Shown here piece after piece: positions 55,987-64,000 of a DNA stretch of 64,000 nt; positions within the stretch are counted from its first letter, which is position 1, and the number at the start of each line of letters is the position of its first letter. The translations under genes were made by a program, and so were the position numbers. The stretch spans positions 310,001 through 374,000 of the forward strand of contig CAVTAV010000002.1 of the NCBI GenBank assembly GCA_963732795.1. Reading direction: 5' to 3'. The notes beneath the pieces are model-generated. The model made no database searches. It worked only from the letters and a program-made list of their open reading frames with translations, and had not been told where the DNA came from. Source of the stretch: CAVTAV01 sp963732795 (lineage in GTDB: Bacteria; Pseudomonadota; Alphaproteobacteria; CAVTAV01).

Positions 55987-57108
55987 ATGACACGCAAACC
56001 CCCGTTTAGAGCCGATCATGCCGGAAGCCTTCTCAGGCCGAATCAGGTGCTGGCCGCCTGGACCGAGTGCGACCAGGGCAAGATTTCGGGCGAAGACGTC
56101 CGCAAGATCGAAGACGACGCCGTGCAGGATCTCGTCAAGCTTCAGGAGGAGATCGGCCTTTCCGGCATCACCGATGGCGAGTGCCGGCGCAAGTTCTTCC
56201 ATACCGATTTCCTGGAACAGGTCGGCGGCGTGACGGTGAATTACGAGGGCACGCCAAAGAAATTCCGTGCGGCGGACGGCACCGAGCATACGTTCTCGCC
56301 GCCCAAGATGCTGGTCGTGGACAAGCTTCGCCACGACAAGGACATCATGCTGGCGGACTTCAACTGCCTCAAGGCGGCTACCACCAAGATGCCTAAGATG
56401 ACCATCCCGTCGCCGAGCATGGTTCATTTCCGCGGCGGCCGGCAGGGCGTCTGCGAGAAGGCCTATCCGGAGATGGGCGAGTTCTTCGAGGATCTGGCTG
56501 CGGTCTACCGCGCCGAGGTCGCCTCGCTCGCCGATGCGGGCCTGCGCTATCTCCAGTTCGACGACACCAACCTCGCCTATCTCTGCGATCACGAGATGCG
56601 CGAGACCGCCCGCCATATCGGCGAGGATCCGGACCAGTTGCCCGAGGTCTATTCCAAGCTGGTCAACGACTCGATCAAGGGCCGGCCCGACGACATGGTG
56701 ATCGGCATCCATCTTTGCCGCGGCAATTTCAAGAGCATGGGCGTCGCTTCGGGCGGCTATGAACCCGTCGCGGAAGTGCTATTCAACGAGATGGACGTGG
56801 ACGCCTATTTCCTCGAATACGACGACGAGCGGTCGGGCGATTTCGAGCCCCTGCGCTTCATGCCGAAGGGAAAGACGGCCGTTCTCGGCATCGTCTCCTC
56901 GAAAGTGGGCGCGCTCGAATCCAAGGACGCTCTCAAGCGCCGGATCGACGAGGCGGCCAAATATTGCCCGCTGGACCAGCTCGCGATCAGCCCGCAATGC
57001 GGCTTCGCCAGCACCCATGACGGCAACATGATCTCCGTCGAGCAGCAGAAGGCCAAGCTTCGCCTCTGCGTCGAGGTCGCCGACGAGGTCTGGGGTCAGG
57101 CCGCCTGA
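55987..57108 (+). CDS. MetE-like cobalamin-independent methyltransferase
   Basis: About 373 residues from ATG 55987 (MTRKPPFRADHAGSLLRP); the longer frame would overlap the operator. It corresponds to the C-terminal catalytic half of MetE: DHAGSLLRP, GLSGITDGECRRKFF, RYLQFDDTNLAYLCD. Zinc ligands are visible as His and Cys of IGIHLCRGN, Glu of FLEYDDERSGDFEPL, and Cys of SPQCGFASTHDGN. Such short homologues transfer methyl groups to a thiol. Coming after a tetrahydrofolate-dependent demethylase, it may consume the methyl product; the true substrate is not known. Confidence 0.88.
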   Translation: MTRKPPFRADHAGSLLRPNQVLAAWTECDQGKISGEDVRKIEDDAVQDLVKLQEEIGLSGITDGECRRKFFHTDFLEQVGGVTVNYEGTPKKFRAADGTEHTFSPPKMLVVDKLRHDKDIMLADFNCLKAATTKMPKMTIPSPSMVHFRGGRQGVCEKAYPEMGEFFEDLAAVYRAEVASLADAGLRYLQFDDTNLAYLCDHEMRETARHIGEDPDQLPEVYSKLVNDSIKGRPDDMVIGIHLCRGNFKSMGVASGGYEPVAEVLFNEMDVDAYFLEYDDERSGDFEPLRFMPKGKTAVLGIVSSKVGALESKDALKRRIDEAAKYCPLDQLAISPQCGFASTHDGNMISVEQQKAKLRLCVEVADEVWGQAA

Positions 57109-57123
57109 CCGGGCATTCGAAGA

Positions 57124-57203
57124 CGTCATCGCGAGGCGCGGCCCGCGCCGCGGCGACCCAGGGGGTCTGGATTGCCGCGCCCCCACCGGGGCTCGCAATG
57201 ACG
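57124..57203. repeat. palindromic intergenic repeat, family 2, copy 1
   Basis: An ~80-base inverted repeat with ends CGTCATCGCGAGGC / GCTCGCAATGACG and internal GGCGACCCAG / CTGGATTGCC. A second copy is at 58855-58931 and a half copy at 60162-60212. It resembles the widespread GTCATTGCGAG-type repeats of proteobacterial intergenic regions. Confidence 0.88.
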
Positions 57204-57287
57204 CCCGAACCGGGCGCTTTGAACCGCGCGTTGACGCCGGGGAAACTCCGCCGGTAATCTCCGCTCGTAGACGGGGCGGAGCTTCCC

Positions 57288-58082
57288 ATGACGAAAACCA
57301 AAATGGCCGCGATTGCGGCGGCGGCGCAGTCGATCCGGACGGCGCACGAGACCGGCAAGCCCTGCGCGCCGGTCCGTGAGGCGCTGGGGGATCAGGACGT
57401 CGAATCCGCCTATGCCGTCCAGCACCTCAATGTCGAGCATTGGCTGGGCGAGGGGAGGCGGCTGGTCGGCCGCAAGATCGGTCTGACCGCCAAGGCCGTC
57501 CAGGCCCAGTTCGGCCTCGATCAGCCGGATTTCGGCATGCTGTTCGCCGATATGGAGATGGCCGACGGGGAAGAAATCAAATTTTCCCGGCTTCAGCAGC
57601 CCCGAGTCGAGGCCGAGATCGCGTTCTGCATCGACGAAAACCTGGATGCGACGGAACTCACGGTCACCGACATCATCGAGGCGATCGATTATGTCGTCCC
57701 CGCCATCGAAGTCGCTTGCTGCCGCATCGCAGGATGGGACATCAAGGCCGTCGATACCATCGCCGACAACGCCGCGGCCGGCGTGTTCGTGCTCGGCACG
57801 ACGCCGATGCCGCTCAATGCCTTCGATCACCGGCTCTGCGGGATGGTGATCGAGCATCGCGGCAACGCGGTCTCGGTCGGGGCGGGGGCGGCCTGCATGG
57901 GTAATCCTCTGAACGCCGTCCTTTGGCTTGCCCGCAAGATGGTCGAGGTCGGCCGCCCGCTTCTTGCCGGCGACATCATCATGTCCGGCGCCTTGGGGCC
58001 GATGGTTGCGGCCAAGCCGGGTGAAATCTACGAGGCCCGCATCTCGGGCCTCGGCTCCGTCCGCGCGGTGTTTTCCTCATGA
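57288..58082 (+). CDS. 2-keto-4-pentenoate hydratase family protein
   Basis: 264 residues (MTKTKMAAI start). FAH-superfamily hydratase: AYAVQHLNVEHWL, RLVGRKIGLTAKAVQAQFGLDQPDFGMLFADM, PRVEAEIAFCI (acidic metal ligands), AIDYVVPAIEVACCRI, DNAAAGVFVLG, NPLNAVLWLARKM and LLAGDIIMSGALGPM, all canonical for MhpD/BphH/DmpE-like enzymes that hydrate 2-hydroxypenta-2,4-dienoate in aromatic meta-cleavage. Its TGA overlaps the next ATG (ATGA), so both are co-translated. Confidence 0.9.
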   Translation: MTKTKMAAIAAAAQSIRTAHETGKPCAPVREALGDQDVESAYAVQHLNVEHWLGEGRRLVGRKIGLTAKAVQAQFGLDQPDFGMLFADMEMADGEEIKFSRLQQPRVEAEIAFCIDENLDATELTVTDIIEAIDYVVPAIEVACCRIAGWDIKAVDTIADNAAAGVFVLGTTPMPLNAFDHRLCGMVIEHRGNAVSVGAGAACMGNPLNAVLWLARKMVEVGRPLLAGDIIMSGALGPMVAAKPGEIYEARISGLGSVRAVFSS

Positions 58083-58844
58083 TCGATATCGACAAACTCG
58101 CCGAAGTCATCGACGACGCGACGCGCAATGCGACGCCGATTCCGAAACTCTCGACGCGGGGCGAGATCACGCTGGCCGAGGCCTATCGAGATCCAGGCCA
58201 AGCAGGTCGCGTTGAGGCTCGGACGCGGCGACAAAATGCTCGGCATCAAGATGGGTATGACAAGCCCGGTCCTTCGCGCGCAGTTCGGGCTCGACGAGGC
58301 AGTCTGGGGACGGCTCACCCAGGAGATGCGGGTGGAGGACGGCGGGACCCTCAAGCTCATTCCCGATCTCGTGCCGCGCGTCGAGGCGGAGCTTGTGTTC
58401 CTCCTGAAAAAGCCGCTCTCGGGGCCGGTTTCGCCGGTCGAGGCCATGGCGGCGGTCGAGGCGGTCGCCCCGGCGATCGAGATCATCGGCACGCGCTTTG
58501 ACGATCCAGGCTTCTCCCTCGTCGATGCCATTGCCGACAACGTGTCGGCCTTCGGCATCGCGATCGGCGCGTGGAACCGGCCCGACCTCGATCTCGCCAA
58601 CCGGGGCATGGTGCTGGATTATGACGGCCGGGTCGTCCAGACCGGCTCGTCGGCCGCGATCTCGGGCCATCCCGCCCGTTCGCTCGCCACCGCCTCCCGC
58701 ATGGCCGGCGCGGCGGGCGTTACCTTGGAGCCCGGCTGGATCGTCCTCGCCGGCAGCGCCACGACGCCCCATCCGCTAAGCGCGGGGACGCATGTCCGGC
58801 ACGAGGTCGAAGGGCTCGGCCAGGTCGAATTTACCGCCACCTAG
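58079..58844 (+). CDS. 4-oxalocrotonate decarboxylase/hydratase-like protein, one frameshift
   Basis: 254 residues after a +1 repair near 58190 (TATCGAG for TATGAG). Same superfamily as the upstream gene: LAEVIDDATRNATPIPKLS, YEIQAKQVALRL, GIKMGMTSPVLRAQFGLDEAVWGRL, PRVEAELVFLL, EAVAPAIEIIGTRF, DNVSAFGIAIG and LEPGWIVLAGSATTPHPL. The two-gene arrangement parallels the DmpE/DmpH hydratase-decarboxylase pair, which work as a complex. It may therefore decarboxylate 2-oxohex-3-enedioate to feed the hydratase. Confidence 0.85.
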
Positions 58845-58854
58845 GCCTCTCCAC

Positions 58855-58931
58855 CGTCATCGCGAGGCGCGGAGCGCCGTGGCGATCCAGACTTCCTGGA
58901 TTGCTTTACCCCTTCGGGATTCACAATGACG
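58855..58931. repeat. palindromic intergenic repeat, family 2, copy 2
   Basis: A 77-base element with the same ends as copy 1 (CGTCATCGCGAGGC / TTCACAATGACG) and an internal GATCCAGACTTCCTGGATTGC hairpin core. It starts 10 bases after the decarboxylase-like gene stop. Confidence 0.88.
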
Positions 58932-59272
58932 TCTGAGGCGACATGGTAGGGCTTACCGCTCATTCACGAGTGTCGGAAATTCTTACGGTCGCGGGCCGGA
59001 CTTGGCGACGACGCTCGGGCGGCTTGATCCGAGTCCGCATTCGCCGACGGCCGCGCTCATTGGAGCAAATGGCTGGTCGTCGGAGGGGAAAAGCGGAGCG
59101 CACCTGTGCCAGAGCGGGATGCGTCGCAGAGTCCGGGGCCGAAAGCATTCGAAGTCCCGACAATTCGCGGAGGTGGCCAGACGCTAACCAACTGATATTT
59201 CGCGATTTTTGTTTTGGTCCGCTTCTTGCTTGAGATGGTCCTACAAGTTGGGAAGCATCTAGGAGCTGGATC
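58932..59272. other. intergenic region before the PEP-CTERM gene
   Basis: About 340 bases. No supported gene; short frames here lack coding character. The last 80 bases are T-rich (GCGATTTTTGTTTTGG near 59200) and end in AGGAGCTGGATC before the ATG at 59273, so they probably hold promoter and ribosome-binding site. Confidence 0.5.
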
Positions 59273-59908
59273 ATGAATTCTCGCATCGCCACAATTTTGG
59301 TCGCGTCGTGCCTGCTGGCCGCCGCGCCGGCCTCGGCCGCCGTTCTATACGACAATGGTGCCATCATCAGCGCCAATGATTCCTATCCCATAAATTTTGG
59401 CTTTAAGGTCAGCGATTCCTTCACGCTGGCGAGCAACTCGACCGTGACTGGCGTCAATTTTGGCGGCTGGACGCTCGGCGATCTTATCGACACGGTGGAC
59501 TGGTCGATCACCTCCGCACCGCTCGGCGGTACGAGCTTTGGGACGGGAACCGCCAACGTTTCGATCGACCCTGGCTTCACCCCAGTCACCAATGGATTGG
59601 GTTTCGACGTTAATGCGTACAGCTTCACCATCCCGGCGCTCGACCTTACTGCCGGCGGCTATTGGCTGAACCTCCAGAACGGCGTCACGGCGAATGGCAC
59701 ATTGGCCGCCTGGGGTATTAATGGTGGGCCGTCGCAGGCTTTTCAGAACGGGAATATCCCGATTAGCTCCAAATCGTTCCAGATCATCGGCGATGTGGCT
59801 ACGACCGTGCCGACCCATGTACCTGAGCCGGCCTCGTTGGTGCTGTTCGGCACCGGCCTGATCGGACTGGCCGGCTTGCGACGTGTCCGCCAGCGCAAGA
59901 CCGCGTAG
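59273..59908 (+). CDS. PEP-CTERM sorting-signal protein
   Basis: 211 residues. A signal peptide (ILVASCLLAAAPASA) precedes a secreted beta-rich body (SDSFTLASNSTVTGVNFGGW, GFDVNAYSFTIPALDLTAGGYWLNL) and a textbook C-terminal signal: VPEPASLVLFGTGLIGLAGL with RRVRQRK. Such proteins are cleaved and anchored or released by exosortase and linked to extracellular polysaccharide biofilms. No exosortase gene is in the window. AGGAG lies 7 bases before the ATG. Confidence 0.92.
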   Translation: MNSRIATILVASCLLAAAPASAAVLYDNGAIISANDSYPINFGFKVSDSFTLASNSTVTGVNFGGWTLGDLIDTVDWSITSAPLGGTSFGTGTANVSIDPGFTPVTNGLGFDVNAYSFTIPALDLTAGGYWLNLQNGVTANGTLAAWGINGGPSQAFQNGNIPISSKSFQIIGDVATTVPTHVPEPASLVLFGTGLIGLAGLRRVRQRKTA

Positions 59909-59987
59909 CACCGCAGGCAAATCGCCGCCGTATCGGCGCGGATCGGAACCGTCTAGGGCAATTCCGATCTGCGCGGAAGCGGCCGGG

Positions 59988-60114
59988 ATATCACACCCAT
60001 CCCGCCGCGGATCAAGTCCGGCGCAGGCTCTTCCCCATCGAGGGCGAGGGCTTTGAACGGAGTGCTCCATCAATTCCGTCCCCTCGATGCGAGAGGCTAG
60101 GTGGGGGTGATTCT
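59988..60114. repeat. decayed family 1 repeat, copy D
   Basis: Recognisable pieces in order: ATATCACACCCATCCCG, CTCTTCCCCATCGAGGGCGAGG, GGAGTGCTCCAT, GTCCCCTCGATGCGAGAGGC and GTGGGGGTGATTC. It is longer (~127 bases) and more mismatched than copies A-C, so probably old. Confidence 0.65.
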
Positions 60115-60161
60115 GGAACCGCTGCAGTGCAACCACGATAGGCTCCGGCGTCAACGCTGCA

Positions 60162-60212
60162 GCGACCTAGGAAGCCCGGATTGATTCACCGTTTCGGGGT
60201 TCGCGATGACGT
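60162..60212. repeat. half copy of family 2 repeat
   Basis: Only the right half of family 2 is present: CCCGGATTGATTCACCG, TTTCGGGGTTCGCGATGACG, matching the right side of the 58855 copy. It follows decayed copy D and ends just before the smpB stop. Confidence 0.65.
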
Positions 60213-60221
60213 AGGAGGTGG

Positions 60222-60698
60222 TTACCGCCGCCGCATGAGCCGCGCCTGATCCCGCTGCCAGTCGCGCTGCTTGATGCTCTCGCGTTTGTCGTGGACCTTC
60301 TTGCCCTTGCCGAGAGCCAGCTCCAGCTTGGCGCGGCCGCGTTCGTTGAAATAGATGGATAGGGGAACCAGGGTCATGCCCTCGCGGTCGACCGCCTGGA
60401 TGGCGCGCGCGATCTGGCGCTTGTGCATCAGGAGCTTGCGGGCGCGGTGCGTCTCGTGCTGGAGGAAGGCGCCCGCCTGGCCGTATTCCGGGATATAGGC
60501 ATTGAGGAGGTATAGCTCTCCGTCCTTGGGCCGGGCATAGGCTTCGTTGATGCTGGCCTTGCCGCCGCGCAGCGACTTCACCTCCGTGCCTTCGAGCATG
60601 ATTCCGGCTTCGAAGGTATCCTCGATGAAATAATCGAAGCGCGCACGGCGGTTGCGCGCCACCACCCGGCGCCCGTCATCTTTATCCTTGCCGGCCAT
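60222..60698 (-). CDS. smpB: SsrA-binding protein SmpB
   Basis: 158 residues. RRVVARNRRARFDYFIEDTFEAGIMLEGTEVKSLRGGKASINEAYA in pieces matches SmpB (NRRARFDY, GTEVKSLR, INEAYA), followed by the conserved AKLELALGKGKKVHDKRESIKQRDWQRD tail. It delivers tmRNA to stalled ribosomes. It begins 4 bases after the end of dapA, an arrangement normal in alphaproteobacteria. Confidence 0.97.
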   Translation of the reverse strand: MAGKDKDDGRRVVARNRRARFDYFIEDTFEAGIMLEGTEVKSLRGGKASINEAYARPKDGELYLLNAYIPEYGQAGAFLQHETHRARKLLMHKRQIARAIQAVDREGMTLVPLSIYFNERGRAKLELALGKGKKVHDKRESIKQRDWQRDQARLMRRR

Positions 60699-60701
60699 AA
60701 A

Positions 60702-61583
60702 TCAGCGTTCCGAATAGATCCCGACCTGGATCATCGCGGCCTTGACCCGCTCGCGGCTGGCCTCGGTGATCGGCACCATCGGGAGGCGCATCTCGTCGGA
60801 GCAAAGGCCCATCAGACCGGCGGCGTATTTGACCGGACCGGGGCTCGCCTCGACGAAGAGCGCGCGGTGCAGCGGCATCAGCTTGTCGTGGAGAGCCAAT
60901 GCCGTCGTGAAATCGCCCGCGGCCATCGCGTTCTGGAAGTCCGAGCAGAGCTTCGGCGCGACATTCGCCGTCACCGAGATGCAGCCTATTGCGCCGTGTG
61001 CGCCCATGCCGAGGGCGAGGGCGTCGTCGCCGCACAGCAGGGTGAAGTCCTTGCCGCAGGCGAGGCGCTGGTCGCTTATCCGGGAGACGTCGCCGGTCGA
61101 ATCCTTGACGCCCTCGATGTTCTTCAGCTCCGAGATCCGCTTCATGGTCGGCACCTGGATATCGATCACCACGCGGCCCGGAATGTTGTAGACCAGGATC
61201 GGGATATCGACGGCGTCGTTGATCGCCTTGAAGTGCTGGTAGACCCCTTCCTGGGTCGGCTTGTTGTAATAGGGCGCGACGATCAGCAGCCCGTCCGCGC
61301 CGGCCTCCTGGGCGTGCTGCGAGAGCTCGATCGCCTCGCTGGTCGCGTTCGACCCGGACCCCGCATAGACCGGCACGCGCTTCGCGGTCTGCTCGATGCA
61401 GATTTCGACGACGCGCTTGTGCTCGTCATGGCTCAAGGTCGCGGATTCGCCGGTCGTGCCGCAGGGCACGAGGCCGTTGGTTCCCTGATCGATCGTCCAA
61501 TCGATCAGCGCGCGAAACGCCTCTTCATCGACCTCGCCGTCACGAAACGGCGTTATCAAGGGTATTATGGACCCCTTAATCAT
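60702..61583 (-). CDS. dapA: 4-hydroxy-tetrahydrodipicolinate synthase
   Basis: 293 residues, intact. GSIIPLITPFRDGEVD, LVPCGTTGESATLSHDEH, VPVYAGSGSNATSEAIELSQ, APYYNKPTQEGVYQHF, YNIPGRVVIDI (Tyr) and IEGVKDSTGDVSRI (Schiff-base Lys) are all present. It condenses pyruvate with aspartate semialdehyde in lysine/diaminopimelate synthesis. It is divergent from the transglycosylase gene, with 283 bases between. Confidence 0.97.
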   Translation of the reverse strand: MIKGSIIPLITPFRDGEVDEEAFRALIDWTIDQGTNGLVPCGTTGESATLSHDEHKRVVEICIEQTAKRVPVYAGSGSNATSEAIELSQHAQEAGADGLLIVAPYYNKPTQEGVYQHFKAINDAVDIPILVYNIPGRVVIDIQVPTMKRISELKNIEGVKDSTGDVSRISDQRLACGKDFTLLCGDDALALGMGAHGAIGCISVTANVAPKLCSDFQNAMAAGDFTTALALHDKLMPLHRALFVEASPGPVKYAAGLMGLCSDEMRLPMVPITEASRERVKAAMIQVGIYSER

Positions 61584-61866
61584 GATTCCGTCCCAGATTT
61601 ACCTTCGGGCTGCTCCCCCGCCCAACGGGCGACAATACAAACAGGCCTGGGGGCGAACAAGCGGATTTGGCTTCTAAGCCCCTGTGTTCTTCGGATTCAC
61701 GCAAAGATTCATAGCGACTCCGATTGAATTCGCGCCTGTCCCATTATAGGATGGCATATCAATTGCACCGACCGGAAGACGGCGGGAAACCCTCTGTTAG
61801 GGTTAATGCCGAGTGCGTTTGACGGGTGAAAAACTGTGTCCAGGGGCCGCGTCCTAGTAGCGAGTT

Positions 61867-63932
61867 TTGTGTCGGTTTCTGGTTTTTGGCGCAAGCGCCC
61901 AAGCCGAGGCCCCGAAATCGGCCACCTATAACGTCTCCAATCACGACAAAAAGGTCTACACGGAAGCCTTCGATGCGGCGGACGCTAACCAATGGGCGCG
62001 CTCTCGCGAGCTCGCCGCGACCGCCAAGGACCAGACCCAGGCCAAGGTCATCAAGTGGCTCTCCCTGCTGTGGGACCGCAGCTATAACGATTTCGAGAAT
62101 TACGCGTCCTTCATCGAGCTTAATCCCGACTGGCCGAGCATGGACCGGCTGCGGTCCAAGGCCGAGGACGCGATGGACGACGCCGTTCCGCCGGCGCGCA
62201 AGATCGAATGGTTCCAGCACCACCCGCCGGTGAGCGGGGTCGGCCGGATGAAATTCGCCGAGGCCCTCCTGGCGCTCGGCCATACCGACGAAGCCGCGCT
62301 CTGGATCAAGACCGCCTGGATCAATGACGCCTTTACGGCCACCGACGAGGCGACGATCGAGAAGAAGTTCGGCAAGGTTCTCACCAGGAAGGACCAGCGC
62401 GAGCGGCTCGACACCATGTTGTGGGACCAATACCGCAGCTCGTCGCGCCGCGCGATCCGCCGGGTCGGTTCCGATTGGGGCGCGCTCGGCGAGGCCCGGC
62501 TGAAGCTCATGGAGCGGCGGGCCGGCGTCGATGCCGCGGTCGACCGGGTGCCGAGCGATCTGAAGAACGATCCGGGCCTGGCCTATGAGCGCGCCCGGTG
62601 GCGCCGCCGCGCCGGGCTGGACGACCGCGCCCTCGATATCCTGGAAGACGCCCCGGCCGACCCCAAGATCCCTGGGCCGGCCCGACAAATGGTGGAACGA
62701 GCGCCAGCTTCAGGCCCGCCGGCTGCTGCGCCTCGGAAAATATGCAGAGGCGTATAAAATCGTCTCCAACCACGGGCTCGCGCCGCGAGACGAACTCGAC
62801 CGGGCCGCCGTCGCCCGAGCGTCCGATCAAGACCAACTATGCCGGCGACTTCGCCGACGCCGAATGGCTCGCGGGCTGGATCTCGCTGACCTATCTCAAG
62901 GATCCGGCCGACGCCTATGCTCATTTCGTGCGGATGTTCGCGACCGTCAGCTATCCGATCAGCGTCGCGCGCGGAGCCTATTGGGCCGGCCGCGCCGCCG
63001 AGGCAATGGACGAATCCGACAAGGCCGAGCAGCTGGTACAACATCGCCGCCCGCAACCCGACGACCTTCTACGGCCAGCTCGCCGTCGAGAAGACGCGGC
63101 GACGCGACGCTGTTCCGCTCGATCCGGGATCCCAAGCCGACGCCTGAGCAGCAGGCCGCCTTCGACCAGCGCGACCTCGTCAAGATAATCCGGGCGATGG
63201 GGGCGATCGGGCAGGGCAAATGGCTGAAGCCGTTCTTCCTGACCCTTCTGGACCGCTCCGTCTCGACCACCGAGCAGGCCATGATCGCCGATCTCGCCCA
63301 GGAGGTCGGTCGGGTCGATCTCGGCGTCCGGGCCGGCAAATATGCCGCGCGCGACGGTCTGGTGCTGGTCGACGTGTCCTATCCGACCGCGCGCTTCCCC
63401 AAGCGGATGCCGATCGAGCCGGCGCTCGTTCACGCGCTGTCGCGCCAGGAGAGCGAATTCAATGCCCAGGCGGTCAGTCCGGTCGGCGCGCGGGGCCTGA
63501 TGCAGCTCATGCCCTATACCGCCAAGCACGTGGCGCGGCAGCTCAATGTCCGCTACAGCCGCGACCGCCTGACCGACGACATGGACTACAACGCACTTCT
63601 CGGCAGCTCCTATCTCCAGTCCCTGCTCCAGGAATTCGACGGCTCCTACATCCTTGCCGTCGCCGCCTATAACGCGGGCGACAGCGAATGTCCGGAATTG
63701 GCTCCGGCTTTACGGCGACCCCAGGGTCGGCGAGGTTGATCCGGTCGATTGGATCGAGCTGATCCCGTTCTCCGAGACCCGGAACTACGTCCAGCGCGTG
63801 CTGGAAAGCCTCGAAGTCTATCGCTTCCGCCTCGGCAAGACGCCGGATATGACCGTCCGGCTCAGCGCCGATCTCAGCCGCACCACCGCGACCGCCACCG
63901 ATTCGGCCGGCGCCTCGGACGGCAAGAACTGA
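61867..63932 (+). CDS. slt: soluble lytic murein transglycosylase, five or six frameshifts
   Basis: About 686 residues after repair. The 5' end is uncertain: the 61867 frame starts at TTG within a signal-peptide-like region (LVFGASAQAEA), and a GTG at 61834 (SRGRVLVASFVSVSGF) in another frame looks like the real start. The body is alpha-helical superhelix (KKVYTEAFDAADANQW, GRMKFAEALLALGHTDEAALWI, DFADAEWLAGWISLTYL, GAYWAGRAAEAM), then the SLT domain: VHALSRQESEFNAQAVSPVGARGLMQLMPYTAK with catalytic Glu, and YILAVAAYNAG. Breaks near 62685, 62812, 63033, 63105 and 63695 are all +1. Confidence 0.85.
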
Positions 63933-64000
63933 TCATCCTTCGGACCTTCTCGCAGAGCTCGGATTCCAGCCATTAAGGGAATTCTGGACAGTGCCCCGAG

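Overview
The window is about 64 kb of GC-rich DNA whose gene content and order point to an alphaproteobacterium, probably Rhodospirillales- or Rhizobiales-like. The evidence is the divK-pleD-rpmG block next to a DUF3572 gene, the rnr-topA-dprA-plsY-pyrC-pyrB-ruvX run facing gatCAB, and smpB-dapA-slt. No rRNA, tRNA, CRISPR array, prophage or complete insertion sequence was seen.

Layout. 1-14.6 kb: accessory metabolism and signalling (end of an MFS exporter, GNAT protein, small unknowns, CBS protein, REC-PAS-GGDEF-EAL protein, glyoxalase I, outer-membrane phospholipase A, YceI lipoprotein, Na+/H+ antiporter, sulfotransferase, Baeyer-Villiger monooxygenase, sulfurtransferase). 14.6-17.1 kb: a repeat-rich stretch with a MITE-like element, TspO, a ParDE-type toxin-antitoxin pair and an exported VOC protein. 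17.1-25.3 kb: uvrA overlapping a SUKH-like gene, three tandem paralogous membrane proteins of unknown function, a GAF/degenerate-GGDEF protein, DUF3572 and another unknown membrane protein. 25.6-41.9 kb: the conserved core (divK, pleD, rpmG, then NUDIX, DUF983, rnr, topA, dprA, plsY, pyrC, pyrB, ruvX), interrupted by two TolB-like/TPR membrane genes. 42-51.7 kb: DUF4153, DUF2207 and LemA genes, then gatC-gatA-gatB split by a DUF559 nuclease gene between two copies of a palindromic repeat. 53-58.9 kb: an aromatic/one-carbon module with a LigM-type vanillate O-demethylase behind two perfect ATTGGATCCAAT palindromes (the Caulobacter VanR operator sequence), a MetE-like methyltransferase behind a palindromic operator, and two meta-cleavage hydratase-family genes. 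59-64 kb: a PEP-CTERM protein, smpB, dapA and a soluble lytic transglycosylase.

The dominant oddity is that 15 genes are broken by about 29 single-base-type frameshifts. By frame arithmetic all but one have the same sign (+1), and undoing them restores family-typical lengths. Conserved single-copy genes (uvrA, gatB) are affected. This looks more like insertion-type sequencing or assembly error than gene decay, so these genes are annotated as intact loci with frameshifts noted.

Most interesting biology: the DUF559 gene and palindromic repeats inside gatCAB, where the repeat supplies a Shine-Dalgarno-like run and an ATG; the VanR-type operators before a tetrahydrofolate-dependent demethylase; the triplicated membrane family with conserved acidic/amide motifs; and a dihydroorotase homologue that has lost its metal ligands.
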